Shown here one piece after another: positions 1-10,720 of a DNA stretch of 64,000 nt. Location: assembly GCF_937616625.2 (NCBI RefSeq), contig NC_065570.1, positions 19,120,046-19,184,045 on the forward strand, written 5' to 3'. The position numbers and the translations under genes are program-made. The DNA is from Mercurialis annua (taxonomy: Eukaryota; Streptophyta; Magnoliopsida; Malpighiales; Euphorbiaceae). The notes under the pieces are model-generated. The model did not search any database, was not told the origin of the DNA, and was given only the letters and a program-made list of their open reading frames with translations. The stretch's first letter is position 1; every line of letters begins with the position of its first letter.

Positions 1-116
1 CATGAACACTTAGTTGATGAGACACTTAGTTCAAATAGAACATATATATCTTTGCCATTGGGATTAATTCTACAAATATATACGCTCAAATGGCCCTAGG
101 GCACATACTACTAACA
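1..116 (-). mobile_element. Ty1/Copia LTR, terminal fragment
   Basis: Bases 1-116 are the reverse complement of the first ~115 bases of the Copia LTRs at 12914 and 19706, including the TGTTAGTAG terminus, whose complement ends at 116. The rest of this element, a solo LTR or a full copy, lies left of the window. It cuts into the CACTA transposon that resumes at 117, just before an intron acceptor, so it is younger than the CACTA. The 5-base duplication expected at 117-121 (acttc) cannot be checked without the left flank. Confidence 0.9.
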
Positions 117-132
117 ACTTCACATTTTGCAG

Positions 133-3100
133 AAAGGGTTTGTCAAAGATTATCAAGTCTGGGTTTTTCATGGTGAGGGAAATGTTTTAAATCCCTGTCC
201 CGTTGCACAGCTACCGGAGTATGACATTGACATGGAATATGAGGGGGTGGTGATTTGAGCTCCGTTCAGAGAATGGTTATCGATTCTGCCTGTACAGAAG
301 TAGTGTTCACGGAGGAGGAACCGAATAACGAAGCTAAACATTTTTATGATATGATTCGTGCAGCCGAAGAACCTGTATGCCCCGGTAATAGCAAAAACTC
401 TCCCTTGTCTATGGCTGTTAAAATGTTGGACATCAAATGTCGACATAGTGGCTCAGTAGCTTTAGTAGATGATTTGACCAAATTTATACAAGAGCTGCTA
501 CAAGAGGACAACAAGATGCCAAAGAACTTTGCTGAAATAAAGAAGATGGTTAAAGGTCTTGGGTTTCCGGTTGAAGTTATTGATTGATGTTTCCGCAATT
601 GCATGATTTACTAGGGGTCAAACGCGGAGTTAACGCTATGAAAAATTTGCGATCACAAATGGTGTAAACCGCCCCCTAAAGGAAATTATGTGAAAAGACA
701 AGTTAACGTCCCTTATAGGTTAAATGTTTTATTTTCCTATAACTCCGAGACGTTAGAGGTTGTACACTTCTAAAGCTACCGCCAAACATATGATGTGGCA
801 CGCAGAACACGACATGGTTGATGGAAAGATGTGTCACTCGTCAGACTCCCCGGCGTGGAAACATTTCAGTGAATTGCATACAAAGTTTGCGGAAGAAGTT
901 TGAAATATCAGACTAGGCCTGTGTACTGATGGGTTTCAACCATTTCGGGCCTTCGGGCAGAATTATTCATCATGGCCAGTAATTTTGACACCCTACAATA
1001 ACCCCCAGGGATGTGTATGAAAGATGAGTTCATGTTTTTAACTGTTATTGTCCCTGGGCCTCGAAATTCTAAACACCAAATGGATATTTTCCTACAGCCG
1101 TTGATAGCTGAGCTGAACCAACTGTGGGAATTTGGAGTCCGACGTTCATAGGCGACATAATTTCCAAATGAAAACAGCACTTATGTGGACAATTAATGAT
1201 TTTCCCGCTTATTCCATGTTGTCTGGCGGGAGCACATCTGGGAGACTGGCTTGCCCACACTGCATGGAAAATACGAATGCTTAAAGGGATGGTCACCTGT
1301 ACCCTCGTAATACAACTCATTTCCGAAAAGAAAAAACCGTAAACAAAGTATTCGGACAGCCGAAAACCGGAGAAGAATTGTTGGCAGAGGTGGACAGTCT
1401 GGGGTTTATGAAGGCGTATGAAATTGGGGCTGAGACAAATAATGCTGTGAAGTTGGCAGATTATGGTTGGAATAAAAAAGCATCTTCTGAGATTTTCCGT
1501 ATTGGAAAACAAATCTCATTCGTCACAATCTTGATGTCATAACCATTGAGAAAAACGTATTCGAAAATATTTTCAATACTGTACTAAATGTTCCCGGGAA
1601 TCAAAAGACCATGCAAAATATAGAGAAAGTTGAATGACATATGTGATCGGCCTGAGTTGGCAAAAGATCCGGTTACTGGGAGATTTCCTAAGGCGATGTA
1701 TGTTTTGGACAGGGACAGAAAAAAGGCTTTACTCGATTGGATTAAGTTAATAAAGTTTCCAGATGGCTACGCGTCCAACTTGTCTAGATGTGTCGATACA
1801 ATCGATCTGAAAATGCATGGAATAAAAAGTCACGACTGCCACATTTTTATGCAAAGACTTCTACCAATCGCTCTCCGTGAGCTATTACCGAAGGAAGTGT
1901 GGGAGCCTTTAATAGAGCTGAGTATCTTTTTTTGTGAGTTAACCTCCACGTCTCTAACAGAGAAAGATCTAGAACGTATGAGGCTGGAAATCCTAAAGAT
2001 ATTATGCAAGCTGGAACATATTTTTCCGCCCAGCTTTTTTGACTCCATGGAACATCTACCCGTACATCTACCGTATGAAGCTATGATGAAAGGGCCGGTT
2101 CAATATCGCTGGATGTACCCATTTGAAAGGTAATGTTACTAAAGTTTCTTAATCTTGTGTATCAGTATATTAACATGTAATGTGTACTAATTGTGGCATG
2201 TGGAATCAGATATTTGAGAAAACTGAAAAACAAAGTCACCAATAAAGGGAGGGTGGAAGGAAGCATCAGTAGCAGACACTTGAATGAAGAAACCGCAAAA
2301 TTTGTAGCTTATTACTTTTCAGAAGGTGACCTAATGATACCTGAGCGGCTGCAAAGAAATGGAGTTTGTGACATTGAAGTCGACGACGATGTTGACAGAC
2401 TATCTATTTTCAAGCCTCACGGGCAATCAGTGGGTGCTTGCCGAAAGAGATATCTTGAAGATGCTGAGATTGTTGCTGTCCGGACATATGTTCTGTTGAA
2501 TTGTTCAGAAGTTAAAAATTATAGTATCAATTCAAAGTCTAATTATTGATTTCTTATTAACTTAAGGATTTTTGAAGGCGAGTTGCAGAAAGGAAACCCT
2601 GATATCAGCACCTCGCAAATTGAAGCGAAGTTTGAGAGTGACTTTGCCTACTGGTTTCAACAATATGTAAGTATTTTTAAAAAAAATATTTCGATTGTTT
2701 CAATAAAACGTTCCGATTTATAATACACTTTTACGCTACAGGTTCAAGATCCAACTGTCTGTACTAATCCCATCATTCTTAGTCTCGCCAAAGGACCTCT
2801 TAGATCAGTTAGAACATTTAAGGGGTACCGTGTCAATGGATTCAAGTTTCAAACTCTAGCTTATGGGGAGAAACAACTTACGATGAATAGTGGAGTCCGC
2901 GTGAAGGGAACTCAATATGTCGATAGCGAAAATGACTTTTATGGAGTTCTGACAGACATAATTGAGTTAGAGTATTCGGTGCTTCCAATGAAGACGACTG
3001 TCTTATTTAAATGCGAGTGGTTCGACCCAGCGCACAATTCTGGCTCAATTAGTAACAAAAAATACAACATGGTGGATATTAATAATAGAAAGAGATACAA

Positions 3101-3398
3101 TAAGTATGAACCGTTCATCTTAGCTGAACCGGCCGGCCAAGTTCATTACCTGCCATATCCGAGTAAAAGAAGGGATAAATTAAATTGGTGGGCAATTTGT
3201 AGAATAAAGGCACTATCAAAACTTGACATGCCCGAGGGGATTATCCCGGCCTTTCATGATGAGATAGAAGAAAATCCTCTCATTGTTGCAATGGACGACA
3301 ATCCGACATATTTAGCTGATCAAAATGGAGAAGCTGAAAAAGATGCGTTGTTTGTGCCTCCTGAACAAGAAACAGAAGATGAGTTCATCGCATCCTAA
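133..3398 (+). pseudogene. TNP2-like CACTA transposase, decayed and 5'-truncated
   Basis: TNP2 proteins bind and cut CACTA ends in the nucleus. The first exon follows a TTTTGCAG acceptor at 125-132. Translation in shifting frames gives a TNP2-like start (positions 133-600, with the motif AEEPVCPG), the central Transposase_21 region (780-1620, with WHAEHDMVDGKMCHSSDSPA), the DUF4218-like region (1630-2129, with HDCHIFMQRLLPIALRELLP, continuing after the intron) and the DUF4216-like C-terminus (2741-3398, with KCEWFDP). Canonical introns lie at 2130-2209, about 2507-2565 and about 2670-2740. The 5' two-thirds has at least five stops or frame changes. In contrast the last exon from 2741 is open to the TAA at 3396-3398, so decay is uneven. 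The N-terminal part is removed by the Copia LTR at 116. Family assignment is strong; exon ends are approximate. Confidence 0.88.
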
Positions 3399-5971
3399 TC
3401 AGACGAAGATGAAAGCGAAGAACTTTAGTAGTTTAGTAAATTTTTTGTATTAGATTTTTTTACAACTATAATCAATTTTAGAAGACGATATATTAACGGT
3501 GAAATTATGTTTCTTAATTTTATTTTAGTGTATACTCGTTGAATTTGAATTTATATTTCTTAATTTTATGTTTCACAAAATATTTCTTAATTGATATAAT
3601 GTTTTGGTTGGTTGTGGAACATGTAAAATTGACGTATGTGCAGGTATGAGGGGTCGAGGTCGAGGTCGAGGCACTGGCTCAGGCCGTGGCAAAGGCCGAG
3701 GACGCGGACGGGGAGACAAACATGTTGCTGGCAATACCGACGTTGCTGAGGAGTAGCAACAGCTGGAGGCCGAAGGACCAGTTCAGCCTCGGCAGCAGCG
3801 TGAGCCTGGCGAGCCCCCGGCTATTCTGGAAGACCAGGGCAAGGCGAGGGTTCACCCGGACCCTAGCAGGTTTGATTACTATTTAGTTTTTAACGATATC
3901 GTAATATGTAATTAATTTGTATATAAACTAATTTATGCTTATTAAATCACAGGACTTTGTTGCTCGACTCAGGGCCGGTTTCTCGGGCCATCAAAGAGAT
4001 TTTTTGGAAGTGCTGGTTTGAGACTGGCTATGCATGGCGCTTTCTGGCTGCGGATCAGATGGATTTCTATTTCCAGGAGTTCCAGGTAATTAAATTAAAG
4101 TTAATACATTAAAGTTATGATTTTCGTAAAAAAACTAACTCACAAGACATGTTTTTACTGTTGCATAAGGAATTATGGTGGGATAGTTTGGTCTACAGCG
4201 ACGAGCTCATCAGATAGGTCTTCATGACCCACGCAGCCACCCGCTAAAAAGACAACATCCATAAAATGAAGTCCAAAAAGGAGAGGCGTAAATCTGTGGG
4301 CCAGGAAATATGGGATGCCTGGAATGCCATAGGGACACAGAGGCGGAGAAGAAGAAGTCGGGAATAGCCCGGACAAACCGGATGAGCGAGCCAGCGGGCG
4401 CCGGTACTGGACCCGTCCGTCATACCGGGGGATCCGCTCTGCTCTCAAGCATATGGACGTGATGGTTTGTTTCTAAATTCAGTAAGTAAAATAATGTATT
4501 TTCTTTATTTTCGTACTAATTTAATTATATTTTTTCTGATAGGCTAAGGAGCTCGACCGGAAACTGAGTGCGACAGAGCTGTACACTCGCCTTCACTCCA
4601 CGAAGGGTGAGAAGAAGCCTGTAGACAAGCGGGCTCAGAACATGATTCTAAGTCCTTATAAATTTATAAATCTATTAATTATGTTTAGGCTTAAGTGTTG
4701 AATATATATAGTGTACTTGTTAAATATATTAGTATTTACTGTTTAAGTACATAAGTTGTGTAGACTTAACGTTTGTGTACTTAATTAGATTGAAAGTGTT
4801 TGTTGTTTGGGTTATATATTGTAATTTTCTTGTAGGATTTCCCTGAAAAATGGGTGATGCTCATATTATAAAGGAAATGCTGCTGAAATTTCGTTAAAAA
4901 TTAGAATTACTTTTAATATGTTATGCTTTTTTATTTGTTATAAACCTGAACTAATATGTTTTTTAACTGTTTTGTAGGACGTTATTGCTGAGAGGCTGGC
5001 CGTTGCAACGCAGTCGCCGACTGGAGAGGGTAGCTCGATGAGTCCAGCGGAGGTGGATGAGACCCAGCTGTTTCTGGACATCGAGGGTGTCAACAAGAAG
5101 CACCGCGTTTACGGTTTAGGGTCGGCGAGCAGCAGGTATGCAGCCCCGAGTAGCAGCAGGGCGCAGCGAGGCAGCTCTTCTAGGTCGACACGGCTGGCGG
5201 ACGAGGACATCGAGCGCCGTGTGCAGACAGGCATTCAGGAGGGCATGCGAGAGGTTGATGAGAGGATAGCGGAGCAAAATCGTCAGCAGCTGGCAGAGCA
5301 ACGACGTGAGCACCAGGCGGTGATGGCCCAGCTTATCCGAGAGGAGATTGCAAGGATGATGCCTAATCTTCCTCCAGAGTATCGACCACAGTTCCCCGCT
5401 CCCCCACCAGACCGTGATGACTGTAATAACCCGCAAATTTAAGAGTTAAAATATAGCCACGTGTCTAATATTTTATTAGACGGGAGTAGGTAAATTAAAT
5501 TTAAAGATAAATTTAATTTACAAGTGTCCCTAAATTTTAATATGGCTATAAGATTACAAATTTAAATTTTTAGAATTTAAATTTGATTAACTATATAGTT
5601 AACGGAGAGAATATGGATTTATGAATTGGGTGCAGAATAATTCATAAGTCCCTAGCGAATATTTTTGGTGCCAATATTCGCGGAATATTTTAAAAAGGTT
5701 ATCGTGAAAATTTGATAAAATTTGGGAGCATAAATTTTATCAAGCGCAGTCAATGCGGGCTTAATAAATCAAAAATGATTTATTAAGAATAAAATATAAG
5801 TCGGATGGGAATAAAAATAATATTTTTATTCTTGCTATATTTTATTTGATTTTTGGTAAAATTTTCACGAAATTTGGAAATCGTTTCCGTTTAGGCCACG
5901 GACGACTAGTTTAGAAGTTGGTTTAAAGTGCATGATTGAGCTAGTACTAAACTGCACTTTATCCAAAACTA

Positions 5972-5981
5972 TATATATAAA
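5972..5981 (+). promoter_or_regulatory. putative TATA box of solo LTR
   Basis: TATATATAAA lies about 550 bases into the LTR, after an AT-rich U3-like stretch and before the structured region. It is the best core-promoter candidate; the start site is not visible. Confidence 0.5.
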
Positions 5982-6334
5982 CATTAGGTTGTAAATTAGA
6001 GGCAGAGGCCTCATTCTTTCATTTTGAAAGAATAAAAAGAGCTGCTTAGCTCTCTGAAGTGCGGCGACAATTAGGGTTTCGGCCGTTCGATCCGTTTCTC
6101 GATTCTAACTCAATTTCTTCAACGATTACTCACGTAATCGAGGTATTATATCCGTATTAAACGTTTATTTCGATTTATTTCGAATATAAACTCGTTTATA
6201 AACGGTTACCGTATCAAATTATCGTTTTAAACGTCCGTATTGATTTTGAATTGTGTATACGTGATTATTGGACGTTAGAATAGCGTTTTGGACGTTTTAA
6301 GCAGGACGGGAGGTCCCGGAAATTCGTTTCTGGG

Positions 6335-6519
6335 GCTGTGCGGGTGCGCAGCCCGCTGTGCGCGAGCACAGCGCGCTGTGCAACCGCACAGCATAGTGTG
6401 CGGGCGCACACTATGCTGTGCGGACGCACAGCCAAGCTGTGCGATCGCACAGTTTGTACTGTGCGACCGCACAGTTTGTACTGTGCGACCGCACAGTACT
6501 GCTGTGCGGGCGCACAGCA
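6335..6519. repeat. array of TGTGCG-NN-CGCACA palindromes in solo LTR
   Basis: Nine short palindromes follow one another, each built on CTGTGCG and CGCACAG around a 1-3 base centre, with short variable spacers. Flanking bases often extend the pairing: one unit is ATAGTGTGCG/CGCACACTAT, others are GCTGTGCG/CGCACAGC. The array is CpG-rich in an AT-rich setting. Related but more decayed arrays are at 9797-9924 and 36160-36243. Confidence 0.85.
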
Positions 6520-8689
6520 ACCCCGACGGGTTGTCGGGGTTCGTTTCTTTCGGGCTTTTCGGGGGACTTTCCGGGGGCGATTCCGACGTGCTTTCGCCTA
6601 ATAACCCGAGGTGTTTTCCAACCGAACCTAAAACATTTTTAATAAATGTTTTTAAACTAAAGTTAGATATTTTAAAATGATAACTTGTGATAGAAGAAAG
6701 TGAAAAGGTTTTATTACATAAACCTAAAGACTTTTAAAAGGAGATTTTAAAAGTAAGGTTAAACGTTTATAATGGACTTTAAAAGAGTTAAAGTCAACGT
6801 TTAAACGGTTTTAAAGATTTAGCAATCAGTTTTTCTAAATACTTAGTATATGACCGAGAATTGTTTTGACAATTAGGTCTATACTATAAATGGTTTTCTT
6901 TAGGTATTGTGATACCTAAAATAACATCCAGAGAGAAGTTAGAACGTTTTCTCAAAATGAGAATTTGTAATATGGTTTTAAAAAGAGACCATAAGTGCTA
7001 TGTGTTTAAAAGATTATATGTTTGACCTAGATCTGGGTTTATGGACCTAGAAATTATATAGGAAACATATATTGATGTGTTTTATCCTGTTTGCTTTGTG
7101 TGTTTAGTCTGACCAGCTAGCGAGCAGTCTAACCACAACCACAGAATTAAGTTCCCGACCTAGCGGTGTTTGTGAGTTCATTTTTTTACTTTTGAATATT
7201 AGTATTCAATTGTTTTAACTCCATAAATCGCACTAAGTATGAAACTTAGCAAAGGAAGATCCACTGAAACGAGCTATCTATTGGGCAACAATAGGACTGT
7301 GTGATCACCGGTGTTAATGAACTAGATGAGAGGTAAATATTATAAGCATACATATTGAGATTAGGTTTTAAGCCAGATGCTTGCTAAGCGGCTTAAACCT
7401 AATGGGTAGTCCTGAGGTGGCAGTGATTTAAGTTCCGGCCCAGCAACCCTATACAGAGTCAAGATGGCTGTGATATATATGTATACAGCACATCCTGTAT
7501 TAAACAAGAGTTGTGCATATGCATTATATATATGATAGCATTATAACGTAATCAGGACTAGGGTTTCATATGGATCGAGGACTGGTAATATTTTTATATA
7601 CCGATATTTTGTCTATACGCGATTTTGGTATTTAACTGTAAACCTATCTACTCACTCAGAAATATTTATATTTCTGACCCCGTTGTTGTTTATCATTTTC
7701 AGGTACCTAGCTACCGGGTCTGGTCGAGCTTCCACCCTTTTTCATCAGGGAAGCTTATTCTGTTGTTATGTAAATAACACTTTAAACTCTGAGATGCTGC
7801 AATAGTGTATATAGGTTTGATATGCCTGTGGCCACGTCATGGTTCCTTTGTCTATATACTCTGATAGGAACCTGACTTTGTCTAGCTCTAATAAGTGGCT
7901 ACTTAATAGGCATATGGTGTTTTATGGTGTCCCATACGGGTGGGCCAAGCTTCGTGTCTTTGGTCTACAAAGACATTGTGTGTAGTTTAGCTGGCCCTAC
8001 GTTTGTGTGCCTGCTGTGCATGTTTTTAATATGTTTGATATAATGCTTTGAAAAGAAAAGTGTTCGATATATTTTATTAAACATATTGTTCGGATGCGTG
8101 GTTTGAGACAGGGCTGCCTGCGAGGCAAGGCATGTGAGCTAAGTCCCTGTACCACCGCAACGGTTTTCAAAAATGTGCGTGGGTCAGAATAACTAGGGTT
8201 ATTCAACCAGCAATTCTGAAAACGCGATATCGCCTATATGAATATTTTCAGTATGTGTTTTCCACGTTAAACGGAAAAATGTTTTAATGGTGTTTTCTGA
8301 AAACGGGTCGTACGCGAGGTACGATCTAGATTTATATATATTTATATTTAGGAGGCGAAAAAATTTATAGAGGTTTTAGGCTTGCTACGGGTTTCAGAAC
8401 AACCATTCCCATTCCCTAGCGCCGGTCTCGGCTCGAGTTTCGAGGCGGAAATCGGGTCGTGACAATGACACTACAGATTTTTATTGTCCTGTTAGATTAG
8501 GTTCTTAACAAATTATGTATTTTTTTTCTTTTAGACTACGTTATATGTGTATTTTTATATATATCTATATATTCAGTGTATACTTTCTATTGATTGTGAT
8601 CCGTAAATGAATTTTAATTACTGTATTTAACAGATTTGGAACGACATGAAAAAACTGCGCAAAATGGCAAAAATCTGCCAATAAAACTG

Positions 8690-9039
8690 AAATTGGCGAC
8701 GAATATCATATATTGTCCGTCGCTAAGTTTAGGAAGTTAGTGACGGATAAACGTGCCAATTTTTTCTCCAAATTGGCACGTTTGGCGACGGATATATCTG
8801 CCGCCAAAACATGTTACCCGTCGCTATTTGGTCTGAGCTTTGGTCTCATCTTGAGACAATGTGGCGACGGATTGAGGCAAAATTAGCGACGGTTAATCTG
8901 TCGTTAATTTTTCCACGGAATTCAAAATCGGTCGCTAACTTGTTTAGCGACCGATTTGTTTCCAACGGACCTCGTCCGTCGCAATTCCGTCGCCAAGTAA
9001 CATTAGAGACGGAATATAGGGCATTAGCGACTAGTAGTG
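8690..9039 (+). repeat. CACTA subterminal repeats and right terminus
   Basis: About a dozen GCGACGG-type words occur in both orientations (for example near 8694, 8717, 8783, 8817, 8862, 8884, 8928, 8945, 8975 and 8987), ending at the terminus CTAGTAGTG (9031-9039). Such subterminal words are the known binding sites of the TNPA-type protein in CACTA elements. The open frame at 8811-9047 runs through these repeats and is not a gene. Confidence 0.8.
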
Positions 9040-9056
9040 TCTCTTAATCCCAAGTT

Positions 9057-9134
9057 GTGGGTCCCGAGATAAACCGAGTTCAACCCACTAGATACGGGTC
9101 CCGAGATAGTTCAATCGAGTTCAACCTCGTATCT
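9057..9134 (-). repeat. tandem hairpins with conserved loop, LTR of O
   Basis: Two hairpins lie side by side. The stem GTGGG/CCCAC (9057-9061 and 9084-9088) is followed by AGATACG/CGTATCT (9090-9096 and 9128-9134). Both loops carry the CCCGAGAT...CGAGTTCAAC core found in other LTRs here. The first loop has a short deletion. Confidence 0.75.
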
Positions 9135-9796
9135 ACTATTATTTGTCCATCTTTCATATTCATATCGTGCACACTTATCAATTCATCATAAATAGTCTAA
9201 ACACACTAGACTTACTTAGTTACTGGTGATCACACATCCTATTGACACCCAATAGGTAGCTAGTTTCTTCGGATCTCACACTAGATTCTTATATACAAGA
9301 TTTAATCAAATCAGATAGCATATCGACAAGTTATATAATGCGATGCGTTTAAATATAATACATAAGATATAATGTCAAATAATTTTTATAGATAATACAC
9401 GAAAGTAAAATGCAACTCACTTGGACCGCTACCCATTCTATGACGTGGTCGATATGATAGTATGCTCGTACTAATCCACGTCTGCTGACCTCACCACTCG
9501 CAGACACGATTGTAACACATTAATTAACGTTTCATAGTTAGACGTGAATTTTATGTTTGTTAAGTTCCATTAGTAATGTAATCCGTAAGTTTGATGACCT
9601 TAAATCGCATTCTTGTATTCACTTGGTAATATAATTATCTTAACATTTTCCATTCTCATTAACTACTTAAAACGTCGAGCTTAACCCTTAACTTATGACT
9701 TTCAGGGTCCTTGATTCATCTTTAAAGTCTAATGTCCGTAAAATCGGAAGTCTAGGTCAAATAAGGGTCAAAAAGTCCAATTGGTCCTTCGAATCA

Positions 9797-9924
9797 GCTG
9801 TACGGGCGCATAGCAGGTACTGTGCGTCCGCACAATATGCTGTGCGTTCATATAGCCTGCCCAGGCTGTACGATCGCAGAGCGTGGCTGTGCGTTCGCAC
9901 AGTGCAGCTGTACTTACGCACAGC
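9797..9924. repeat. palindrome array, LTR of O
   Basis: Five to six degraded TGTGCG/CGCACA palindromes, equivalent to the array at 6335-6519 although the two LTRs otherwise differ. Confidence 0.75.
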
Positions 9925-10295
9925 TCCGGAATCCAAATTTCCGGGCTCCCCGACACACCTCGACACTACACACGCATAAAAGATACCCTATTCTACAAAA
10001 CCCGTAATTTAGTTCTCCGAAAACGCCAAAAACGACCTAATTACGTCAAATTCAACATTATCAATTCAAATAACCACAACATCCCCTATTTATTCAATTT
10101 CAACATTAATACTCCATATCTTACCTTGATATGATGCCCCAAGATGATGGGGGATCCGATTTCTAGAAGTTTAACATCAAGAACGCGAAATTCGGACGTC
10201 GGACGACGATGTTATCGCGATCACCGTTTGCTTCGTCGTTGGTTTCTTTCTTCTCTCGGGAAACTTCTTTCTCCTTCCTGATTCATATCCTTCTT

Positions 10296-10305
10296 CTTAT
10301 ATAGC
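10296..10305 (-). promoter_or_regulatory. putative TATA box, 3' LTR of O
   Basis: On the minus strand it reads GCTATATAAG, upstream (in element sense) of the palindromes and hairpins. The segment carrying it is deleted from the partner 5' LTR at 35349-36878. Confidence 0.55.
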
Positions 10306-10707
10306 TTGGCTTAAATGTCATTTTAATCCCTCCTTTATTTATTTGTTACAACTTATCCTGTGAAGTTTTCTTTTATTCGATTTAATCAATCGCTTAATTA
10401 ATTAACACTTTAATCAATTCGTATACATATTATTTATATCCAATAAATAATAAGATCCAAGAATTAATATTTTCCCGTCAAAATCCTTAATAATTACGAT
10501 CCTCGAGAATTAATTGGTTAATTACCACTTTGGTACTTAAACTTTATTTTGCAACTTTTCTTAACATTTTTTCTCTCAGTCCCAATTCCATCTTTTAATT
10601 AAGATATAGTATTAAATTTCTCAGAAATCTTTCCGATATCGCCACTCTGGCTACTCAAAAATGGACATATGGTTCAATTAGATAATTTAAACTTACGGGG
10701 TATTACA

Positions 10708-10720
10708 TTGTTCCCCCCTA
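10708..10720 (-). other. polypurine tract of element O
   Basis: Minus-strand TAGGGGGGAACAA lies immediately before the 3' LTR, the expected plus-strand priming site. It is preceded by a GAGGACGAATTTT-type sequence typical of plant Gypsy elements and shared with G1 and the 54387 element. Confidence 0.8.

Larger units (their letters stand above)
5422..8464 (+). mobile_element. solo LTR of a Ty3/Gypsy-type retrotransposon
   Basis: A 3043-bp LTR with ends TGTAATAACCC and GGGTCGTGACA is flanked by perfect 5-bp duplications ATGAC (5417-5421 and 8465-8469). No primer-binding site or polypurine tract adjoins it, so the internal part was lost by LTR-LTR recombination. A TATA-like run is at 5972-5981. 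The body holds a palindrome array (6335-6519), a CTATTG/CAATAG hairpin (7278-7294), a pyrimidine-AG block ending near 7702, an AGCTTCC/GGAAGCT hairpin (7727-7755) and the terminal block shared with five other LTRs here (8379-8464). It disrupts the second CACTA gene. Confidence 0.93.
3646..8508 (+). pseudogene. second CACTA gene (Transposase_24/Ptta-like), split by a solo LTR
   Basis: This has the architecture of the second transposase gene that follows TNP2 in many plant CACTA elements, probably a DNA-binding partner acting at the subterminal repeats. The ATG at 3646 opens an RG-rich run (MRGRGRGRGRG), broken by a TAG near 3755. GT-AG introns at 3870-3952, 4086-4169 and about 4464-4542 separate exons carrying FWKCWFETGYAW-like and GTGPVRHTGGS-like motifs, the conserved core of the family. 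The exon 4978-5421 is open and encodes a polar, probably coiled-coil C-terminus rich in E, R and Q. The frame then continues after the solo LTR, from 8470 to TAA at 8506-8508. Other breaks include stops near 4215 and 4246 and a frame change near 4360. The stretch 4643-4977 looks intronic. Confidence 0.8.
117..9039 (+). mobile_element. CACTA (En/Spm) DNA transposon, right-hand part
   Basis: This is a class II transposon of the CACTA superfamily in plus orientation; the left end is outside the window. It is identified by a TNP2-type transposase (133-3398), a second plant-transposase gene (3646-8508), a subterminal zone rich in GCGACGG words (8690-9030) and a right terminus reading CTAGTAGTG at 9031-9039, the complement of CACTACTAG. 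The 3-base target duplication is probably TCT (9040-9042): the partner LTR of the host element has the uninterrupted site at 36066-36068. It is interrupted by a solo LTR at 5422-8464. The gap 3399-3645 between its genes is AT-rich with no feature I can name. Many stops and frameshifts make it non-autonomous now. Confidence 0.9.
9040..10707 (-). repeat. 3' LTR of element O (portion right of the CACTA)
   Basis: It ends in GGGGTATTACA at 10707, the complement of the LTR start TGTAATACCCC, directly before the polypurine tract. It aligns with LTR 35349-36878, which lacks about 670 bp (roughly 9109-9776) and about 150 bp (roughly 10231-10390) present here. It holds hairpins at 9057-9134, a CTATTG/CAATAG hairpin near 9239, a palindrome array at 9797-9924 and a TATA box near 10300. 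The rest of the LTR should lie beyond the left end of the CACTA. Confidence 0.88.

Noticed and set aside
908..1512. Minus-strand frames of 90 and 147 codons
   Set aside because: They are antisense shadows of the decayed TNP2 exon, whose plus-strand translation matches the transposase family.
4173..4448. Minus-strand 91-codon frame, also 5116-5436 minus
   Set aside because: They are antisense to the second CACTA gene, which has plus-strand exon-intron structure.
6265..6680. Overlapping frames on both strands rich in R, A, H and C
   Set aside because: They are produced by the CG-rich palindrome array, which is open in several frames at once. The same holds for 9695-10007 and 36164-36448.
8811..9047. 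78-codon plus-strand frame
   Set aside because: It runs through CACTA subterminal repeats and out past the transposon terminus.
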